Shown piece after piece: positions 44,368-54,238 of a DNA stretch of 64,000 bases. The notes under the pieces are model-generated. The model was not told the DNA's origin. It did not search any database and was given only the letters and a program-made list of their open reading frames with translations. The stretch spans positions 744,001 to 808,000 of the forward strand of contig NZ_CP034036.1 in NCBI RefSeq assembly GCF_005484965.1. The letters run 5' to 3'. The first letter of the stretch is position 1. The number at the start of each line of letters is the position of its first letter. The position numbers and the translations under genes were made by a program. Source of the DNA: Brenneria nigrifluens DSM 30175 = ATCC 13028 (GTDB lineage Bacteria > Pseudomonadota > Gammaproteobacteria > Enterobacterales > Enterobacteriaceae).

Positions 44368-44880
44368 GTGATCGGTATTCTAAATCGTTGGCGACAATTT
44401 GGCAGACGTTATTTCTGGCCGCATCTCTTATTGGGGATGGTCGCGGCGAGCCTTGGCTTGCCGGCCAGCCTGAATGAGTCGCAGGATCTGGCGCCGTTGC
44501 CGAATTCAGCTTCCAGCGTTAGCCGCCAGAACAGCGTATCGCTCAGCCTTACCGATTTAGTGGCGCTGAAAGAAGCGCAGCGTCGCTCTTCTTTTGGCGT
44601 GGACTACTGGCATCAGCATGCCATCCGCACGGTAATACGTCACCTCTCTTTTGCGCTTACCGCGCCGCAGCAGCTACATGCGCAGCAGGTCGACGACTTG
44701 CCCTCGCATTCTCTGGTGCTGCTGGATACGCTGAGCGCGTTGCTGACGCACCAGGAACGGCAACCCACCATCATTCGCCGGACCGGGCGAGCTTCCGATT
44801 TTTCCCCCGCGCAGCATCAGACGGGCATCTGGCTGGCCCAGGTTCGCGGCATTCGCGCCGGCCCCGCTATCCATAGCTGA
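44368..44880 (+). CDS. secM: Secretion monitor SecM (arrest peptide)
   Basis: 170 residues, equal to E. coli SecM. It is a secreted nascent chain whose stalling opens the secA SD. GTG start (44368); N terminus [20 protein letters not shown] followed by a signal peptide ending near GLPASLNES; conserved [18 protein letters not shown] and [15 protein letters not shown]. The arrest motif reads [17 protein letters not shown], against FSTPVWISQAQGIRAGP in E. coli. Trp155, Gly161, Arg163, Gly165 and Pro166 equivalents are kept, but the Phe150 equivalent is His and Ile156 is Leu. It lies 98 bases before secA. Confidence 0.92.
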   Translation: MIGILNRWRQFGRRYFWPHLLLGMVAASLGLPASLNESQDLAPLPNSASSVSRQNSVSLSLTDLVALKEAQRRSSFGVDYWHQHAIRTVIRHLSFALTAPQQLHAQQVDDLPSHSLVLLDTLSALLTHQERQPTIIRRTGRASDFSPAQHQTGIWLAQVRGIRAGPAIHS

Positions 44881-44978
44881 AAAAAATTGTTTGCTAATTA
44901 ACAGCTGCAGGATTTCCTCTCAGTTTTTTGATGTTGTGCAGCCACTGGATGAGTGGCATTTGTGAGATTAAAACTATT

Positions 44979-47681
44979 ATGGTCATGAATATATTAACCA
45001 AAATTTTTGGTAGCCGTAACGATCGTACGCTGCGCCGTATGAGTAAGAACGTTGAGGTGATTAATCGTCTGGAAGCCGATATGGAAAAGCTTTCGGATGA
45101 CGAACTGAAAGCCAAAACGGCTGAATTCCGCGAGCGTCTGGAGAAAGGCGCATCGCTGGAGAGCCTGCTGCCGGAAGCTTTTGCCGTGGTGCGCGAATCC
45201 AGCAAACGGGTGTTCGGCATGCGCCACTTCGACGTTCAGCTTATCGGCGGGATGGTATTGAACGAGCGCTGCATTGCGGAAATGCGCACCGGTGAAGGTA
45301 AAACGCTGACCGCGACGCTTCCCGCGTACCTCAATGCTCTGACCGGCCGCGGCGTGCACGTGGTGACGGTGAATGACTATCTGGCGCAGCGCGATGCGGA
45401 AAACAATCGCCCGCTGTTTGAGTTCCTGGGATTGAGCGTTGGCATCAACCTGCCGGGCATGCCGGCGCCGGCCAAACGCGAAGCCTATGCCGCGGATATT
45501 ACTTACGGCACCAACAACGAATACGGTTTTGACTATCTGCGCGACAATATGGCCTTCAGCCCGGAAGAGCGCGTACAGCGTAAACTCTATTATGCGCTGG
45601 TGGATGAGGTTGACTCCATCCTGATCGATGAAGCCCGTACCCCGCTGATTATTTCCGGCCCGGCTGAAGACAGCTCCGAGCTTTATATCCGCGTTAACAA
45701 AATCATTCCCCACCTGATCCGTCAGGAGAAAGAGGATTCGGATACCTTCCACGGCGAAGGGCACTTCTCGGTGGATGAGAAATCGCGCCAGGTCAACCTG
45801 ACCGAGCGCGGTCTGGTGCTGGTGGAAGAGCTGCTGGTGCGCGAAGGCATTATGGATGAGGGCGAGTCGCTCTACTCGCCGGCCAATATTATGCTGATGC
45901 ACCATGTGACCGCCGCATTGCGCGCCCATGTGCTGTTTACCCGCGACGTGGATTACATCGTGAAAGACGGTGAAGTTATCATCGTCGATGAACATACCGG
46001 GCGTACCATGCAGGGGCGTCGCTGGTCGGATGGTTTACATCAGGCGGTGGAGGCGAAAGAGAATGTCGCTATCCAGAATGAAAACCAGACATTGGCCTCC
46101 ATCACCTTCCAGAATTACTTCCGTCTGTATGAAAAACTGGCCGGGATGACCGGTACTGCGGATACCGAAGCCTTTGAATTCAGTTCGATTTATAAGCTGG
46201 ATACCATTGTTGTTCCCACCAACCGTCCGATGATCCGAAAAGATCTGCCCGATCTGGTCTATATGACCGAAAGCGAGAAGATTGACGCTATCATTGAAGA
46301 TATCAAGGAACGCTCCGCCAACGGGCAGCCGGTGCTGGTGGGTACCATTTCCATCGAAAAGTCGGAGGTCGTTTCTCAGGCGCTGGATAAAGCGGGCATC
46401 AAGCACAGTGTGCTGAACGCCAAATTCCACGCCATGGAGGCGGATATCATCGCCCAGGCGGGCCAAAGCGGGGCGGTAACCATCGCCACCAACATGGCCG
46501 GTCGCGGTACGGATATCGTGCTGGGGGGAAGCTGGCAGGCTGAAATCGCCCAGTTGGAAAACCCGGAGGAAGCGCAGATAGCCGAGATTAAAGCGGCATG
46601 GCAGGTGCGCCACGACGCGGTGCTGGCTGCCGGCGGTTTGCATATCATCGGCACCGAGCGTCATGAATCCCGCCGTATCGATAACCAGCTGCGCGGCCGT
46701 TCCGGCCGTCAAGGGGACGCGGGCTCTTCACGTTTTTACCTGTCGATGGAAGATGCGCTGATGCGTATTTTCGCTTCCGACCGCGTATCCAACATGATGC
46801 GTAAACTGGGCATGAAGCCCGGCGAGGCGATTGAACACCCCTGGGTGACGAAGGCGATCGCCAATGCGCAGCGCAAGGTGGAAAGCCGTAACTTCGACAT
46901 CCGTAAGCAATTGCTGGAATATGATGACGTGGCGAACGATCAGCGCCGGGCGATTTACACCCAGCGCAACGAGCTGCTGGACGTTTCCGATATCAGCGAA
47001 ACCATCGCCAGTATCCGCGAAGACGTGTTCAAGGTAGCCATCGACAGCTGTATTCCGCCGCAGTCGCTGGAGGAAATGTGGGACGTCGAAGGTCTGGAGC
47101 AGCGTCTGAAAAATGACTTTGAGCTGGATATGCCGATTAAAGAGTGGCTGGATAAAGAACCTGAGCTGCATGAAGAGACGCTGCGCGAGCGCATTTTACA
47201 GCAGGCGATCGAGGTTTATCAGCGTAAAGAAGAGGTTGTGGGCAGCGAGGTGATGCGCAACTTCGAGAAAGGCGTGATGCTGCAAACGCTGGATTCCCTG
47301 TGGAAAGAGCATCTGGCGGCGATGGACTACCTGCGTCAGGGTATCCATCTGCGCGGTTACGCGCAGAAGGATCCCAAACAGGAATATAAGCGCGAGTCTT
47401 TCGCCATGTTTGCCGCCATGCTGGAATCGCTGAAATATGAGGTGATCGGCACGCTGAGCAAAGTACAGGTTCGTATGCCGGAAGAGATTGAGGCGCTGGA
47501 GCAGCAGCGGCGTGAAGAGGCCGAGCGCCTGGCCCGTCAGCAGCAGTTGAGCCACCAGGAAGAGGAGACTCAGAATGCCGGCGCGCCGGTTCACGCCGAA
47601 CGTAAAATTGGTCGTAACGACCCCTGTCCCTGCGGTTCCGGGAAAAAATATAAGCAATGCCACGGCCGGTTACAGAAGTAG
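44979..47681 (+). CDS. secA: Preprotein translocase ATPase SecA
   Basis: Motor ATPase of the Sec translocon. 900 residues (E. coli 901). NBD1 with Walker A MRTGEGKT and DEVD ([17 protein letters not shown]), NBD2 with [18 protein letters not shown], the preprotein cross-linking domain between, helical scaffold, then a C-terminal linker and zinc finger [13 protein letters not shown]. The ATG at 44979 aligns with E. coli MLIKLLTKVFG; another ATG two codons later is possible. Upstream in-frame Mets in the secM-secA spacer are not used. Translation should be controlled by SecM stalling. Confidence 0.98.
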   Translation: MVMNILTKIFGSRNDRTLRRMSKNVEVINRLEADMEKLSDDELKAKTAEFRERLEKGASLESLLPEAFAVVRESSKRVFGMRHFDVQLIGGMVLNERCIAEMRTGEGKTLTATLPAYLNALTGRGVHVVTVNDYLAQRDAENNRPLFEFLGLSVGINLPGMPAPAKREAYAADITYGTNNEYGFDYLRDNMAFSPEERVQRKLYYALVDEVDSILIDEARTPLIISGPAEDSSELYIRVNKIIPHLIRQEKEDSDTFHGEGHFSVDEKSRQVNLTERGLVLVEELLVREGIMDEGESLYSPANIMLMHHVTAALRAHVLFTRDVDYIVKDGEVIIVDEHTGRTMQGRRWSDGLHQAVEAKENVAIQNENQTLASITFQNYFRLYEKLAGMTGTADTEAFEFSSIYKLDTIVVPTNRPMIRKDLPDLVYMTESEKIDAIIEDIKERSANGQPVLVGTISIEKSEVVSQALDKAGIKHSVLNAKFHAMEADIIAQAGQSGAVTIATNMAGRGTDIVLGGSWQAEIAQLENPEEAQIAEIKAAWQVRHDAVLAAGGLHIIGTERHESRRIDNQLRGRSGRQGDAGSSRFYLSMEDALMRIFASDRVSNMMRKLGMKPGEAIEHPWVTKAIANAQRKVESRNFDIRKQLLEYDDVANDQRRAIYTQRNELLDVSDISETIASIREDVFKVAIDSCIPPQSLEEMWDVEGLEQRLKNDFELDMPIKEWLDKEPELHEETLRERILQQAIEVYQRKEEVVGSEVMRNFEKGVMLQTLDSLWKEHLAAMDYLRQGIHLRGYAQKDPKQEYKRESFAMFAAMLESLKYEVIGTLSKVQVRMPEEIEALEQQRREEAERLARQQQLSHQEEETQNAGAPVHAERKIGRNDPCPCGSGKKYKQCHGRLQK

Positions 47682-47707
47682 CCGACCGTTGAATTGAGCA
47701 ATAATAT

Positions 47708-47732
47708 AAAGGCGGTCGCAGAGGCCGCCTTT
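47708..47732 (+). terminator. secA terminator
   Basis: AAAGGCGG / CCGCCTTT 8-bp stem with nine-base loop, followed by TTTA-rich sequence, between secA and mutT. mutT starts only 18 bases later, so it may be partial. Confidence 0.65.
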
Positions 47733-47750
47733 TACTTGATGGGACGTATT

Positions 47751-48146
47751 ATGGTGCAAAAACAGTTATCCGTTGCGGTGGGCATTATCCGCAATGCCGA
47801 GCAACGGTTTTTTATTGCTCGTCGGCCGGCCGGCGTTCATATGGCGGGCATGTGGGAGTTTCCCGGCGGTAAAGTGGAAGCGGGGGAAACCCCGGCGCAG
47901 GCGTTGATTCGCGAACTGCGTGAAGAAACCGGGATTGAGGCGCAAAATCCGCAGCCGCTGAATACGAAAACTTTCTCTACGCCGGAGCGCGCCATCACGC
48001 TGCATTTTTTTCTGGTGGAGAGCTGGCTTGGCGAGCCATACGGCCGTGAAGGTCAGGCTTCCCGCTGGCTGAGGGCGGATGAGCTGCTGGAAGATGAATT
48101 TCCACCGGCGAATGCGGAGATGATCCGCTGGTTGAAAGCCAATTAA
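47751..48146 (+). CDS. mutT: 8-oxo-dGTP diphosphatase MutT
   Basis: Nudix hydrolase that removes 8-oxo-dGTP and so prevents A:T to C:G transversions. 131 residues (E. coli 129). The Nudix box GGKVEAGETPAQALIRELREETG is complete with all Glu ligands. Flanking AVGIIRNAEQRFFIARR and C-terminal DEFPPANAEMIRWLK match the family. The start is ATG 47751, which gives the family length; in-frame Mets upstream fall in the secA terminator. Confidence 0.95.
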   Translation: MVQKQLSVAVGIIRNAEQRFFIARRPAGVHMAGMWEFPGGKVEAGETPAQALIRELREETGIEAQNPQPLNTKTFSTPERAITLHFFLVESWLGEPYGREGQASRWLRADELLEDEFPPANAEMIRWLKAN

Positions 48147-48210
48147 CGCTGTTCTTAAGGGCGAGCTGCCGCCGTTGCCGTCGGGCGTTTGAAAACCGTG
48201 GCGCTATTCC

Positions 48211-48408
48211 TTAGTGCCGCGGTTCGCTCCAGTCTTCACTGTCGGAAATAATATCATCGCTGGGGATTCGCTTTTCCTCGTCGGCCCATTCCCCCAGATC
48301 GATAAGCTGGCAGCGCTTGCTGCAAAACGGGCGGTAAATGCTTTTCTCGTTCCAGATAACGGTTTTCTTGCAGGTCGGGCATTTTACGGTGGTAACGTCA
48401 TTAGTCAT
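48211..48408 (-). CDS. yacG: DNA gyrase inhibitor YacG
   Basis: 65-residue zinc protein, equal in length to E. coli YacG, which binds GyrB and inhibits gyrase. Zinc ligands CPTCKK near residue 10 and [15 protein letters not shown] near 30. The acidic tail ends [11 protein letters not shown]. It lies 37 bases downstream of zapD on the same strand and probably belongs to the coaE-zapD-yacG unit. Confidence 0.95.
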   Translation of the reverse strand: MTNDVTTVKCPTCKKTVIWNEKSIYRPFCSKRCQLIDLGEWADEEKRIPSDDIISDSEDWSEPRH

Positions 48409-48445
48409 GGCTTTTTCCTAACTATTTTTTCTTAACGATTTCTTC

Positions 48446-49198
48446 TTAACAACAGGCCAAATCAAACGGCAGCCGGGCGGGAATCTGACCGTTCTCATTG
48501 TCCAGGGACAGGAAACGGATGGCGTAGCGCGTTTTGTGACCGGAAATTTGCGGGTAGAGCTGATAAGCCAGATCGATACGCAGACGCAACAGATCGGCCT
48601 CAGAGGCATTATCCTGAAAGAAGCCGTTCAGGCTAATCTGCGGGCGGAAGGTGGCGGAGTGGCGAATCAGCTCCAGTATCATATCCAGCGATTTCTTTAA
48701 CGGCGCCAATGAGTCCAGCCAGCCCGCCACCAACTGCTCGCGCTGTTCCTGTGGCTGATAAAGCCAGATATGCAGCGTGGGTAAATCGAAACTACAACAT
48801 CCTCCCGGTATGCTGAGCCGCTGACGGACCATGGCGATCAGCCGATCTTCCCGCAGGAGTTGTCCCATCCGCGGGGCGGCCATCAGCACGCCGGACTGCG
48901 TTTTCAACTGCTGGCGCAGGGAATGGATCCGCTCCATATCAACACCGGGAACATGGCTCCATTGCAATAGTTTTTGCTGCTGGCGTTCCAGCTCTTTTAG
49001 CAGTTCGGTGCGAACATCCCCGCGCTCCAACACATCCATCAGGTCGGAAATGGCGCGAAAAAACGTCAGCGCGCTTCCCATATCGGTCAGGGAATGGTTG
49101 CGGTGCAACTGCTGTAACAATAATTCGATACGCAACCAGGTGCGCGTTTTCTCGTTTAAAGGATATTCAAATAAAATGGTTGAGGATACGTCACTCAT
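48446..49198 (-). CDS. zapD: Cell division protein ZapD
   Basis: FtsZ-associated bundling protein (formerly YacF), 250 residues (E. coli 247). Conserved [77 protein letters not shown] and [16 protein letters not shown]. It binds the FtsZ C-terminal peptide encoded at 42.7 kb. The ATG at 49196-49198 overlaps the coaE 3' end by eight bases. The frame is open about 70 codons further upstream through coaE antiphase sequence, which is not coding for ZapD. Confidence 0.95.
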   Translation of the reverse strand: MSDVSSTILFEYPLNEKTRTWLRIELLLQQLHRNHSLTDMGSALTFFRAISDLMDVLERGDVRTELLKELERQQQKLLQWSHVPGVDMERIHSLRQQLKTQSGVLMAAPRMGQLLREDRLIAMVRQRLSIPGGCCSFDLPTLHIWLYQPQEQREQLVAGWLDSLAPLKKSLDMILELIRHSATFRPQISLNGFFQDNASEADLLRLRIDLAYQLYPQISGHKTRYAIRFLSLDNENGQIPARLPFDLACC

Positions 49199-49817
49199 GC
49201 TTGGTAATCCTGTCAGCGGATGAAGCCGCGAGCTCAAGGTAACGGCGATGCAACTGCGCAACGCGCGAAGCAAGCTCGCTTTGGCTGCGACTATTATCAA
49301 TAATATCATCGGCATAGGCCAGGCGCTGTTCACGAGTCGCCTGAGCCGCCAGTATATTTTCTGCTTGTTGACGACCGATCCCGTCTCGGGCCAGAGTGCG
49401 TTCAAGCTGAGTATCCCGGTTCACATCGACCACCAGAACACGCTGGGCATGGCGTTGTAAACCATTCTCTATCAGTAATGGCACAACCCACAAGACATAG
49501 GGATCGGTCGATTCCTGAAACCGGGATTGTGTTTCCGCATGAATCAACGGGTGCAACAGATTATTCAGCCATTGCTTATCCTCCGGGGAGGAAAAGATGC
49601 TTTGGCGTAACGCGGCGCGCTTCAAAGAGCCGTCGGCGTGCAGGATATCGGCGCCAAAACGTAGCCTGATGGCGTCCAGCGCCGGTTTCCCCGGTTCAAC
49701 CACCTGACGCGCAATGATATCCGCATCAATGATGCTCACTCCGAGTTTGGCGAACTCATCGGCTACCGTACTTTTTCCGCTGCCGATGCCACCGGTTAAG
49801 GCTACGATATATGTCAT
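49191..49817 (-). CDS. coaE: Dephospho-CoA kinase
   Basis: Last step of coenzyme A synthesis: phosphorylation of dephospho-CoA. 208 residues (E. coli 206). P-loop [17 protein letters not shown] at the N terminus, [29 protein letters not shown] core and [17 protein letters not shown]. First gene of the coaE-zapD-yacG unit; its promoter should lie in 49818-49949. Confidence 0.96.
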   Translation of the reverse strand: MTYIVALTGGIGSGKSTVADEFAKLGVSIIDADIIARQVVEPGKPALDAIRLRFGADILHADGSLKRAALRQSIFSSPEDKQWLNNLLHPLIHAETQSRFQESTDPYVLWVVPLLIENGLQRHAQRVLVVDVNRDTQLERTLARDGIGRQQAENILAAQATREQRLAYADDIIDNSRSQSELASRVAQLHRRYLELAASSADRITKHE

Positions 49818-49949
49818 AGGCCGATTTTAAAAGTTGGTGGGCGATTTATCCGATTTTATCCCAAATAGGGAAGTTTTGCGCGCGGAATAAAATGGCGTAA
49901 AGATAGCGTGATGCCAGTATGGCTGCGGTCTGTGACGAGTCTCAACCCC

Positions 49950-49979
49950 ATATGCCGCCCCGGCGGCGGGGCGGCATAT
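49950..49979 (-). terminator. Perfect 12-bp GC-rich hairpin downstream of abf gene
   Basis: ATATGCCGCCCC / GGGGCGGCATAT with loop GGCGGC. It lies 54 bases after the arabinofuranosidase stop and is the likely terminator for that transcript. The minus-strand sequence after it (GGGGTTGAG) has no T tract. Confidence 0.6.
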
Positions 49980-50032
49980 TGAACGTTCCGATAAAAAATG
50001 GCGCAGGGCGGTTTAGTCCCTCGGCCTGGCGT

Positions 50033-51610
50033 TTACTCCAGTCTCACCACCACGACTGATTTGGCGGGAATTTTCAATGCCAGCGCCGAGCCGTTAATTT
50101 TGCCATCCCGATAGTTTTCCGGATGAATAACTTCGGGCCGACCGGGGATGTTGTGCGCATCCGGCACTGTGCTGGTAAGTATTTCACCGGAAACGGACGT
50201 CGCTTTAAGCGTTCCCAGATTGATGGACAGGTCATAGCCTTCGCGCTGGTTCATGTTGGCGACGCCGATATATACCTTGCCGTCCTGCGCCCTGGCGGCG
50301 GAGACATTAAAAGCCGGGAACGATTTGCCACCGGAGGTCAGCAGAGGCGCCTTAACATCAAGCGGGATGGCGGTAGCATCCTGGAACGGTACGTACATCC
50401 TGAAAGCATAATAGGTCGGCGTCAGCGCGATCTTGTCCCCTTCGGTCAGGATCATCGCCTGCAATACATTGATGGCCTGGGCGATGTTGGTCATGCGCAC
50501 TCGCTCAGCATATTTATGAAAAATATTGAAATTGGCGGCGGTCAGGATACCGTCGCGCAGGGTGTTCTGCTGGAACAGATGGCCGGGATAGGTGCCGGGC
50601 TCAACGTTATACCAGGTGCCCCATTCGTCAACGAACAGACCGATGCGTTTTTGAGGGTCGTTCTTATCCATAACGGCGATATGCTGCTGCAGCACATCGT
50701 CCATGCGCAGGGTTTGCTGGAAAATCGCGTTCCACTGCTCGTCAGGGAAACCCGTAGCGCTGGCCTGATTACGATTTGCCCACTCTCCCGTCAGCACGGT
50801 GTAGAAATGCAAAGAGATGGCGTCCAGATGAAACGCGGCGTTTTTCATGACCACGTCCGTCCAGTTAGTGTCGTCGTTATTCGCGCCGGAGCCGACGCGC
50901 AGCGCGGTATTGTCATTGCCTTCATGGAAGTTGAGGCCGTCTTTATGGAAAAAAGATCCCCAGCGGCGCAGTTCGTTGGAATAATACTCCGGCGTCATAT
51001 TGCCGCCGCAACCCCAGCTCTCATTGCCAATGCCGATAAAAGGCACCTTAAACGGCTTGTCGCGGCCATTGGCGCGGCGCTCGTTGGCCAGGCTGTCCTG
51101 TTCCGTCGACGTCAAATATTCAATCCATTCGCGCATTTCCGTCGGTGTGGATGACGCGACATTAACCGAAATATAGGCATCCGCGCCGATCTGTTCGGCA
51201 AAGTCGAAAAACTCATGGGTGCCGAAAGCATTGTTTTCCAGACCGCCGCCCCACCAGTTATTCTTGCGCACCGGGCGTTTATCGCGCGGCCCTATGCCGT
51301 CACGCCAGTGATATTCGTCAGCGAAACATCCTCCCGGCCAGCGTACGACCGGCACCTTGAGCGCTTTGAGCGCTGCGACCACATCGTTTCTGATACCGCG
51401 CGTATTCGGAATGGAGGAATCGGGGCCGACCCAGATGCCATCGTAGATGCCGCGCCCCAGATGCTCAGAAAACTGGCCATAGATATAGCGCGATATCTGA
51501 GGACCGGATTGTTCGGCTTTCAGCGTCGCTTCGATGCGGCTATCTGCGATTGCCGCCGACATCATTCCCATTAATCCCATCATTAATACCGAGAGCTTCA
51601 TCTTTCCCAT
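50033..51610 (-). CDS. Exported alpha-L-arabinofuranosidase, GH51-like
   Basis: Glycoside hydrolase expected to release arabinose from arabinan or arabinoxylan side chains. 525 residues from the chosen start. Signal peptide MKLSVLMMGLMGMMSAAIA with cleavage near residue 22. Catalytic pair of clan GH-A: acid/base Glu197 in GIGNESWGCGGN and nucleophile Glu329 in FVDEWGTWY. Other clan marks are VVRWPGGCFADEYHWRDGIGP and ISLHFYTVL. The start is ATG 51608-51610 behind GGA at six bases; the frame runs further up through the terminator and RAT, which cannot be coding. It lies between coaE and guaC, which in E. coli are adjacent, so it is an insertion. Expression should need CRP and a BglG-type antiterminator. 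Confidence 0.88.
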   Translation of the reverse strand: MGKMKLSVLMMGLMGMMSAAIADSRIEATLKAEQSGPQISRYIYGQFSEHLGRGIYDGIWVGPDSSIPNTRGIRNDVVAALKALKVPVVRWPGGCFADEYHWRDGIGPRDKRPVRKNNWWGGGLENNAFGTHEFFDFAEQIGADAYISVNVASSTPTEMREWIEYLTSTEQDSLANERRANGRDKPFKVPFIGIGNESWGCGGNMTPEYYSNELRRWGSFFHKDGLNFHEGNDNTALRVGSGANNDDTNWTDVVMKNAAFHLDAISLHFYTVLTGEWANRNQASATGFPDEQWNAIFQQTLRMDDVLQQHIAVMDKNDPQKRIGLFVDEWGTWYNVEPGTYPGHLFQQNTLRDGILTAANFNIFHKYAERVRMTNIAQAINVLQAMILTEGDKIALTPTYYAFRMYVPFQDATAIPLDVKAPLLTSGGKSFPAFNVSAARAQDGKVYIGVANMNQREGYDLSINLGTLKATSVSGEILTSTVPDAHNIPGRPEVIHPENYRDGKINGSALALKIPAKSVVVVRLE

Positions 51611-51637
51611 AATCATTCCGTCAATAATATTTAAGAT

Positions 51638-51680
51638 AAAAAAAACCCGAGTGGGCCTCTTAGCGAGGACCCGCTCAGGT
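51638..51680 (-). terminator. Leader terminator before the arabinofuranosidase gene
   Basis: On the minus strand ACCTGAGCGGGTCCTC, loop GCTAA, GAGGCCCACTCGGGT (two small bulges) followed by eight T bases, ending 28 bases before the start codon. Its 5' arm begins in the last three bases of the RAT, so RAT and terminator stems exclude each other. Confidence 0.88.
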
Positions 51681-51709
51681 TTTGCCTGATCGACGACCAG
51701 TGACAATCC
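51678..51709 (-). promoter_or_regulatory. Ribonucleic antiterminator (RAT) of the BglG/LicT type
   Basis: On the minus strand GGATTGTCACTG, nine bases, then CAGGCAAAACC. Both flanks match the E. coli bgl RAT (GGATTGTTACTG ... CAGGCAAAACC) except one variable base, and the apical loop is three bases longer. It directly overlaps the terminator. Binding of a BglG-family protein should stabilise it and allow readthrough into the arabinofuranosidase gene. Confidence 0.88.
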
Positions 51710-51729
51710 AGTGTTATATCGGGAGAAAG

Positions 51730-51770
51730 ATTATAGGGATTAAGCGGACGGTGATGTAACGTTCGTCACA
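51730..51770 (-). promoter_or_regulatory. CRP-dependent promoter of the arabinofuranosidase gene
   Basis: -10 TATAAT on the minus strand (51730-51735) with a weak -35 TTACAT 18 bases upstream. A CRP-like site TGTGA-CGAACG-TTACA lies at 51755-51770. Its centre is about 40 bases before the expected transcript start, the class II activation geometry, and it overlaps the -35. The RAT begins about 13 bases into the transcript. Confidence 0.75.
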
Positions 51771-51963
51771 TTTTCACCATCCCTGTCATCGCCACTGTCA
51801 GGGCGTCATCAGCTAAACATCCCCCCCGGCGTCACTTAAAAAAGTAAATTCGCAGTCTTGTCGCAGGATTATTCCCGCGTATGATAACGTCACTGGAAAG
51901 GGCATGAATTACGCCGATCACCACCGTTGCGCATCGTCGCCACTAACCAGGAATGCAAACCCC

Positions 51964-53004
51964 ATGCGTATTGAAGAAGACTTGAAATTAGGCTTTAAAG
52001 ACGTTCTTATCCGGCCCAAGCGCTCTACCCTCAAAAGCCGTTCCGACGTTGAACTGGAGCGCCGATTCACTTTTCTCCACGCTGGGTGCGACTGGTCCGG
52101 CGTGCCGATTATCGCCGCCAATATGGATACGGTCGGTACTTTCCGCATGGCGGAGAGGCTGGCATCGTTCGATGTATTAACGGCGGTGCATAAACATTAT
52201 TCGCTGGAGCAATGGACGCGCTTTGTGCAGGATTCATCCGTATCGGTGTTAGGTCACGTGATGGTATCAAGCGGTACGTCGGCCGCCGATTTCACCAGGC
52301 TGCAGCAAATTCTGGCGTTGTCGCCCGATCTGAAGTTTATTTGTATTGATGTCGCCAATGGCTACTCGGAGCATTTTGTCACCTTTCTGCAAAAAGCGCG
52401 TGAGGCCTTTCCAGACAAAGTGATTTGCGCGGGTAACGTGGTGACCGGCGAAATGGTCGAAGAGCTGATTCTGTCAGGGGCGGATATCGTTAAAGTCGGT
52501 ATTGGCCCGGGGTCTGTGTGTACCACCCGCGTCAAGACCGGGGTCGGCTATCCCCAGCTTTCCGCGGTGATTGAATGCGCCGATGCCGCCCATGGTCTGG
52601 GAGGACAGATCGTCAGCGACGGCGGCTGTTCCGTGCCGGGCGACGTGGCCAAAGCCTTTGGCGGCGGCGCCGATTTCGTGATGCTGGGCGGCATGCTGGC
52701 CGGGCATGATGAGTGTGAGGGCGCCGTTGTGGAAGAGAATGGCGAAAAAATGATGCTGTTCTATGGCATGAGTTCGGCTTCGGCAATGGAACGCCATGTG
52801 GGAGGCGTCGCGGAATACCGTGCCGCCGAAGGCAAAACGGTCAAATTGCCGCTGCGCGGCCCGGTTGATAACACCGTACGCGATATTCTTGGCGGGTTGC
52901 GTTCTGCCTGCACCTATGTCGGCGCTTCACGCTTGAAGGAGCTGACCAAGCGCACCACGTTTATTCGCGTTGCCGAGCAGGAAAACCGTATTTTCAATAG
53001 CTAA
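51964..53004 (+). CDS. guaC: GMP reductase
   Basis: NADPH-dependent conversion of GMP to IMP and ammonia in purine salvage. 346 residues (E. coli 347). TIM-barrel IMPDH/GMPR fold with [42 protein letters not shown]-type ([14 protein letters not shown]), the catalytic Cys in [47 protein letters not shown], and the C-terminal [11 protein letters not shown]. The ATG at 51964 is preceded by AGGAA; the in-frame ATG at 51904 has no homology. It is divergent from the arabinofuranosidase promoter and convergent with hofC. Confidence 0.97.
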   Translation: MRIEEDLKLGFKDVLIRPKRSTLKSRSDVELERRFTFLHAGCDWSGVPIIAANMDTVGTFRMAERLASFDVLTAVHKHYSLEQWTRFVQDSSVSVLGHVMVSSGTSAADFTRLQQILALSPDLKFICIDVANGYSEHFVTFLQKAREAFPDKVICAGNVVTGEMVEELILSGADIVKVGIGPGSVCTTRVKTGVGYPQLSAVIECADAAHGLGGQIVSDGGCSVPGDVAKAFGGGADFVMLGGMLAGHDECEGAVVEENGEKMMLFYGMSSASAMERHVGGVAEYRAAEGKTVKLPLRGPVDNTVRDILGGLRSACTYVGASRLKELTKRTTFIRVAEQENRIFNS

Positions 53005-53032
53005 CGAACAGCGTCCCCCGGTATTGGCTGGT

Positions 53033-54238
53033 TCAGGCGCCGGCCAATACGTTGCCCAACTGGAAAATAGGCAGGTACATGCCGATAACCAGGGCGCCGA
53101 CCATCGCTCCGACAATCAGCATCAGCATCGGCTCCAGCGTTTGCGTCAGCGTTTCCGCCTGTTGGCGGGTTTTTCTCTCATACCAATGCGCCAATTGAGT
53201 AAACAGGCTATCCAATGCTCCGGTTTCCTCGCCCACGCGAATAAGCTGCTGACAAGGGGCGGGAAACAGCGCGCCATATTGCCGGGTCGCGTGATGAAGC
53301 GTGTTGCCCTGCCGGATCGCTATTTGTATCTGCCGGATTGCCGCCTGATAAACCGGGTGGCGGATGGCGGCGGCGGCATCCAGTCCTGCCGGCAGTGTCA
53401 GCCCGGCGTGCTGCGTCATCGCCAGTACGTTAAATATCTGGCTCAGGCAGTCGCCGCGGATCAAATGCGCCAGGAGCGGTAATTTCAACAGCCAGGCCTG
53501 TTCCTTCTCCCGCCAGAAGGGGCTGCGCCGGCGTAGGCTGCAATAGCCCAGTAACGCGCTCAATGCGATGACAAAGCCCGCTAAACCGTAGCGGGCTATC
53601 CCGTCCGCCAGATGCAGTAACTGCCGGGTAAACCAGGGAAGCGGCGTGTCGAAAGACGCATACAGGTTGGAAAATTCCGGCAATACCAGCGTCAGCATCA
53701 GCAGGCTGACCAGCATGGCGATGGCTAATACAAAACAGGGATAACGCAGCGCTTTCACCACTTTCTGGCGCAGGCGATACTGCGCCTCCTGTTGCAGCGC
53801 CAGCCGCAGGCAGCACTCATCGAGCTTTCCCGTCAGTTCGCCCACGGCGATCAGCGAACGGTAGATGACGGGAAAGATATGCGGATATTCCGCTACGGTT
53901 TCAGACAGCGCTTTCCCCTGCGCCACCTGGACGCCGATTTCTCTCAGCACGCAGCGCCAGCCCGGACGTTGATGCTGTTCGGTCACCAGATGCAGGGCTT
54001 CCAGCAAAGGGAGGCCCGCCTGCAACAGCGTCGCTATTTGTTTGATAAGCTCGCTGAGCTGCTCGCCTTTCCAATAGCCCGGCGTCAGGTAGCGGCCGGT
54101 TTTCAGCGATAAAGGCTGATATCCCTGGCTGATTAAACGCGCGTGGGCGTGTTGTCGGCGGGCGCTGATTATTTCTCCGTGGACCAACGTCCCTTCCGGC
54201 GTAATGGCCTGCCAGTGATATAAACGCTCCAGCCTCAT
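53033..54238 (-). CDS. hofC: Type IV pilus inner-membrane platform protein (PilC/HofC)
   Basis: GspF/PilC-family membrane protein, 401 residues (E. coli HofC 400). Two copies of the T2SSF domain (about 60-185 and 265-390), each with a cytoplasmic helical bundle and membrane segments. LLQAGLPLLEALHLV and HAGLTLPAGLDAAAA are the equivalent positions in the repeats; ETGALDSLFTQLAHWYERKT precedes the last helix. The ATG overlaps the hofB TGA by four bases. It acts with HofB and PpdD in pilus assembly; other assembly genes are not in this window. Confidence 0.93.
   Translation of the reverse strand: MRLERLYHWQAITPEGTLVHGEIISARRQHAHARLISQGYQPLSLKTGRYLTPGYWKGEQLSELIKQIATLLQAGLPLLEALHLVTEQHQRPGWRCVLREIGVQVAQGKALSETVAEYPHIFPVIYRSLIAVGELTGKLDECCLRLALQQEAQYRLRQKVVKALRYPCFVLAIAMLVSLLMLTLVLPEFSNLYASFDTPLPWFTRQLLHLADGIARYGLAGFVIALSALLGYCSLRRRSPFWREKEQAWLLKLPLLAHLIRGDCLSQIFNVLAMTQHAGLTLPAGLDAAAAIRHPVYQAAIRQIQIAIRQGNTLHHATRQYGALFPAPCQQLIRVGEETGALDSLFTQLAHWYERKTRQQAETLTQTLEPMLMLIVGAMVGALVIGMYLPIFQLGNVLAGA

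Noticed and set aside
51611..51706. N-terminal extension of the arabinofuranosidase
   Set aside because: The open frame is the RAT and terminator sequence read as codons; the signal peptide begins after it.
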